NCBI RefSeq assembly: GCF_003403095.1 | Contig: NZ_CP031555.1 | Coordinates: 1,054,001-1,118,000 of the forward strand | Reading direction: 5' to 3' | From: Thalassospira indica | Lineage (GTDB): Bacteria; Pseudomonadota; Alphaproteobacteria; Rhodospirillales; Thalassospiraceae | DNA length: 64,000 nt | In this document: in pieces, positions 61,087-64,000 of the stretch | Position numbering within the stretch: the first letter of the stretch is position 1 | How the letters are laid out: each line of letters begins with the position of its first letter | Made by a program: the position numbers and the translations under genes | The notes under the pieces: model-generated | Databases searched by the model: none | Seen by the model: only the letters and a program-made list of their open reading frames with translations | Told to the model about the DNA's origin: nothing

Positions 61087-61614
61087 ATGCTTACCGTTGG
61101 TGATACGCTTCCAGAATTCAATCTTACCGGCGTTTCGGGCAAAACCCCGGACAGCTTCGCACCGGTTACCGACAAGTCCTATGAAGGCAAATGGAAGATC
61201 CTGTTCTTCTGGCCGAAAGACTTCACCTTTGTTTGCCCGACCGAGATCGTTGGTTACGGCGAACTGAATGGTGACTTCGAAGACCGTGACGCGGTTCTTC
61301 TGGGTTGCTCGACCGACACCGACTTCGTGCACGCTGCATGGCGTACCCACCACGAAGACCTGGGCGACAGCCCGTTCGTATGGCTGGCTGACGAGAAAAA
61401 AGAATTCTCGACCGCCCTTGGTGTTCTGGCGAAAGACGCCGGTGTTGCACTCCGCGCAACCTTCATCATCGACCCGGACAACATCATCCGTCACGTACAG
61501 GTCAACGACCTGAACGTTGGTCGTAACCCGCAGGAAGCGCTTCGTATTCTCGACGCCCTGCAGACCGACGAACTTTGCCCGTGCAACTGGAACCAGGGCG
61601 ACGAAACCCTGTAA
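61087..61614 (+). CDS. Peroxiredoxin (AhpC-type)
   Basis: The 175-residue AhpC/TSA-type peroxiredoxin reduces hydrogen peroxide and alkyl hydroperoxides. The peroxidatic Cys50 is in FTFVCPTEI. The C-terminus has a CPC pair (Cys164, Cys166) that may act as resolving cysteines. With the following ahpD it would form the AhpC/AhpD-type peroxidase pair. The ATG at 61087 follows TAGGAG; a longer frame from 61030 covers promoter sequence only. Control by OxyR is supported by the site at 60920-60956. Confidence 0.92.
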   Translation: MLTVGDTLPEFNLTGVSGKTPDSFAPVTDKSYEGKWKILFFWPKDFTFVCPTEIVGYGELNGDFEDRDAVLLGCSTDTDFVHAAWRTHHEDLGDSPFVWLADEKKEFSTALGVLAKDAGVALRATFIIDPDNIIRHVQVNDLNVGRNPQEALRILDALQTDELCPCNWNQGDETL

Positions 61615-61636
61615 GTCCAGTCCGGACCTAGTCTAT

Positions 61637-61660
61637 GGGATCGGGCCCTGGCCCGGTCCC
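61637..61660 (+). other. Hairpin between the peroxiredoxin gene and ahpD
   Basis: A 10-bp stem with one wobble (61637-61646 against 61651-61660) and a four-base loop lies 23 bases past the peroxiredoxin stop, without a T run. It may cause partial termination, giving more peroxiredoxin than AhpD. Confidence 0.5.
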
Positions 61661-61796
61661 GCCTTTCAGCCTGTGACTTTCGCCGACTTGCGCATCGTGC
61701 GCCCGACCAAGTGCGGCACTGCCACGGCTGATAATCCCCCCATTCGTTATTGAATTACGCGTTTATCGTTTCAGACAGCTTCAGAGGATTTTTTCC

Positions 61797-62333
61797 ATGA
61801 CGTCGATCGTTGAAATCAAGGACTCCATGCCGGCCTATGCCAAGGACCTTAAGCTGAACCTTTCGAGCATGGCCAACAATCCGGGCATGACCGACCAGCA
61901 GGTTTATGGCACCGCCCTTGCGTGTGCCTTTGCATCGCGCAATGCCAAACTGACCAAGGCCGTTGCCGCAGAAGCAAAAGAAAAACTGACGCCAGAAGCG
62001 ATTGAAGCGGCCAAGGGTGCGGCGGCCATCATGGGCATGAACAACATCTATTACCGGTTCAACCACCTGGTATCGGATGAAGAATACAGCACCATGCCAG
62101 CCCGCCTGCGCATGAACATCATCGGCAAGCCGGGCATTGATAAGGCCGACTTCGAATTGTTTTCGATCGCGGTTTCGGCGATCAATGGATGCGGCATGTG
62201 CATCGACAGCCATGACAAGGTGCTGAAGAACGCTGGCGTTAAAAAGGAAACTATCCAGAACGCCATCCGCATCGCATCGGTTATCCATGCGGTTGCTGTC
62301 GTGATTGATGCCGAGGATGCGTTGGCTGACTAA
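61797..62333 (+). CDS. ahpD: Alkyl hydroperoxidase AhpD
   Basis: The 178-residue product is of the carboxymuconolactone-decarboxylase/AhpD fold. The redox centre is Cys132-x-x-Cys135 with His139 (CGMCIDSHDKV). AhpD regenerates the peroxiredoxin through a lipoyl-type donor in known pairs. AGAGGA precedes the start. It is the second gene of the OxyR-linked unit, with a strong terminator behind. Confidence 0.92.
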   Translation: MTSIVEIKDSMPAYAKDLKLNLSSMANNPGMTDQQVYGTALACAFASRNAKLTKAVAAEAKEKLTPEAIEAAKGAAAIMGMNNIYYRFNHLVSDEEYSTMPARLRMNIIGKPGIDKADFELFSIAVSAINGCGMCIDSHDKVLKNAGVKKETIQNAIRIASVIHAVAVVIDAEDALAD

Positions 62334-62362
62334 CCGCCAAACATTTGCCATGAAGACAAAAA

Positions 62363-62391
62363 AAAGAGGGTGTCATTACGACGCCCTCTTT
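62363..62391. terminator. Bidirectional terminator between ahpD and tctA
   Basis: A 12-bp stem with one wobble (62363-62374 against 62380-62391) has a five-base loop, an A run on the left and T residues on the right. It separates the converging genes. Confidence 0.88.
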
Positions 62392-62415
62392 CAGTTTGTG
62401 TCCGGCAAGGACAGT

Positions 62416-63918
62416 TTATTTGGCTTTGCGTCTGTTGCGCAGGCCGACGATGACAGGCAGTGCGACAATCAACACAGCCATCACATACAGACCAATGCTT
62501 TCCCAGCTTGAGACCAGGATCGACCAGTCCCCGCGCGAGATCGAAAGTGCACGGCGCAGGTTGTCTTCAAACAGGTGACCCAGCACGAAGCCCAGAATGA
62601 TCGGAGCCAGCGAGAATTCCAGTTTGCGCAAGACCCAGCCGAAAATCCCGAATGCGATGATCAGGAACAGATCAAACGGGTTACCAACCACAGAATAGAC
62701 GCCGATGAAGGCCAGAACCGCAATCAGCGGGCTGAGATATTTCTGCGGAATGGTCAGCATTCTGGCAAACAGACCAACCAGCGGCAGGTTGATCACCAAA
62801 AGCGCCAGGTTGCCGATATACATTGATGCAATCAGGCCCCAGGCGATTTCAGGGCGCTGTTCAAACATCAGCGGGCCGGGGGTGACGTTAAACAACATCA
62901 ACGCACCGAGCAGAATAGCCGTCGTGCCCGACCCCGGAATACCAAGCGTCAGCATCGGGACCATCGCGCCACCGGCCGCGGCATTGTTGCCAGATTCAGG
63001 TGCGGCCAGACCCCGCGGATCACCGGTACCGAATTTCTTGCGGTCTTCACCGGCCATACGCATTTCGGTGCCATAGGTCACAGCCGACGCAACAGATGCG
63101 CCAACACCGGGCAAAACGCCGATGACAAATCCGATGATCGAGGAACGCAACATGGTCCAGCGGATCTGCATCAGGTCTTTCCAGCTGACAAAGCTTTTGC
63201 CGATCGGAAGCAGCTTCAATTTGCCGGAAACCTGTTGTTCAACAAGGTGGATCAACTCCGCCATGCCAAAGAAACCGATCACGACAACAAGGAAGTCAAA
63301 GCCGGCAAGGATATCGGGAATGCCGCCGGTATAGCGCGCGACACCGGTATTGGCATCAATGCCGACGGTCGCCAGCATCAAACCGATTGCCGCCCCCATC
63401 AGGGTTTTGACCTGGTTCTTGCCAACCAGCGAGGACAGGCTTGCGAAGGCAAAGACCATCAACGCGACATAGTCGGCCGGCGTAAAGGTCAGTGCGAATT
63501 TGGCGAGGAACGGGCCAAACAACGACATCAAGATCACGGCAACGGTGCCACCGACAAACGACGCAATAGCCGAAATAGACAGCGCACGTCCGGCTTCACC
63601 ACGTTTGGCCATCGGGTTGCCATCAAGCGTTGTCATGACAGCACCCGCATCGCCGGGCACATTCAAAAGAATCGACGAAATGCGCCCGCCATATTCCGCG
63701 CCATAATAGATGCCTGCAAGCAGGATCAGGGCCGATTCAGGTGGAAGGCCCAGGCTATAGGCGATGGGCAGCAGAATGGCGACACCGTTGATCGGACCAA
63801 TACCGGGCAGCGCACCAATCAGCGTTCCGGCAAAACAGCCGATCAGGACGAGCAACAGGTTCAAAGGCATCAATGCGACGCCAAAGCCGCCGCTTAGGCC
63901 ACTTAGAACTTCATTCAT
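62416..63918 (-). CDS. tctA: Tripartite tricarboxylate transporter large permease
   Basis: The 500-residue TctA protein has about 12 membrane segments. Family signatures are GALPGIGPINGVAILLPIAY near residue 37, GIYYGAEYGGRISSILLNVPGDAGAVMT (about 70-96), and the second-half repeat GVLPGVGASVASAVTYGTE near 263 with LTLGIPGSGTTAILLGALML near 325. It forms the large membrane part of a TTT importer for citrate or another carboxylate. The tctB gene ends just upstream on the same strand; the binding protein TctC would lie outside the window. Confidence 0.93.
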   Translation of the reverse strand: MNEVLSGLSGGFGVALMPLNLLLVLIGCFAGTLIGALPGIGPINGVAILLPIAYSLGLPPESALILLAGIYYGAEYGGRISSILLNVPGDAGAVMTTLDGNPMAKRGEAGRALSISAIASFVGGTVAVILMSLFGPFLAKFALTFTPADYVALMVFAFASLSSLVGKNQVKTLMGAAIGLMLATVGIDANTGVARYTGGIPDILAGFDFLVVVIGFFGMAELIHLVEQQVSGKLKLLPIGKSFVSWKDLMQIRWTMLRSSIIGFVIGVLPGVGASVASAVTYGTEMRMAGEDRKKFGTGDPRGLAAPESGNNAAAGGAMVPMLTLGIPGSGTTAILLGALMLFNVTPGPLMFEQRPEIAWGLIASMYIGNLALLVINLPLVGLFARMLTIPQKYLSPLIAVLAFIGVYSVVGNPFDLFLIIAFGIFGWVLRKLEFSLAPIILGFVLGHLFEDNLRRALSISRGDWSILVSSWESIGLYVMAVLIVALPVIVGLRNRRKAK

Positions 63919-63928
63919 TGGGATAAAC

Positions 63929-64000
63929 TCACAAAAGCGGTGCCAGCAGACCTTCTGGCAGGTTCAGGCCCAGCAAATAGTCACAAATGCCATATCCGAA
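63929..64000 (-). CDS. tctB: Tripartite tricarboxylate transporter small permease, C-terminal end
   Basis: These 24 codons at the window edge (FGYGICDYLLGLNLPEGLL, then APLL and stop) fit the C-terminus of TctB, the small four-helix subunit of TTT transporters. The rest lies beyond the window. It precedes tctA by 10 bp in the same direction, the normal tctB–tctA order. Confidence 0.75.
   Translation of the reverse strand, partial: FGYGICDYLLGLNLPEGLLAPLL

Noticed and set aside
1..64000. CRISPR arrays, tRNA or rRNA genes
   Set aside because: No regularly spaced direct repeats were seen, and none of the gene-free spacers shows a tRNA cloverleaf pattern or rRNA sequence. This was by eye, so a tRNA search would be the proper check.

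Overview
The window looks like a chromosomal segment of a marine-type alphaproteobacterium. A Thalassospira-like member of the Rhodospirillales is my best guess, from gene content alone. Supporting signs are the lgt–midA–pgeF and prs–rplY–pth–ychF gene orders, petABC for a cytochrome bc1 complex, an frcR–frcBCAK-type sugar locus, polyhydroxyalkanoate (PHA) genes and a tripartite tricarboxylate transporter. Most of it is ordinary, moderately GC-rich core genome. One 3.1-kb gene (23406-26513) is visibly AT-rich and looks acquired.

Layout: 1-8945 holds the end of a PHA-synthase-like gene, a membrane gate protein, an Lrp regulator, a copper-type periplasmic cluster (multicopper oxidase plus DUF411 protein), phaA, phaB, and an isochorismatase-family hydrolase divergent from its LysR regulator. 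8932-14145 is the frcK-frcA-frcC-frcB operon with the divergent ROK regulator frcR. 14158-21550 holds gloB, a methyltransferase, a solute-binding protein, petABC, trmL and hemF. 21571-27635 is the accessory zone: a REP-like palindrome pair, a ParDE-type toxin-antitoxin, speB, a large SIR2–NTPase–TPR protein and a LysR regulator. 28144-31532 is a choline-sulfate module (betC plus a BCCT carrier).

31634-46951 mixes a DJ-1/PfpI protein, ilvE, a MarR/response-regulator/kinase set, a nitroreductase, fpr, two tandem PAS receptors, csaA, a phasin, a TetR regulator, proC, a YbjN-like protein and ubiK. 47162-57375 holds hldD, lgt, midA, pgeF, a lipoprotein, prs, rplY, pth, ychF and a glutamine amidotransferase. 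57385-64000 holds a DUF2478 protein, a zinc alcohol dehydrogenase, a rhomboid protease, oxyR divergent from a peroxiredoxin–ahpD pair, and tctA with the end of tctB.

The most unusual items are these. First, three copies of a ~265-bp element (14978-15244, 27711-27973, 51098-51362) keep a conserved core while their paired arms change sequence together. That pattern points to conserved secondary structure, and I do not recognise the family. Second, the orphan SIR2–NTPase–TPR protein ends in a cold-shock-like domain and resembles an anti-phage effector. Third, a tandem chemoreceptor duplicate has lost the signalling tip and shares an upstream element with its intact sister. Fourth, a TGC-rich motif recurs upstream of phaA, phaB and the phasin gene, as expected of one PHA regulator.

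Regulatory sites that can be read directly include a perfect FNR-type box before petA, an OxyR-type site abutting a promoter before the peroxiredoxin gene, and a palindrome over a TTGACA box before frcB. I saw no rRNA, tRNA, CRISPR array or intact insertion sequence.
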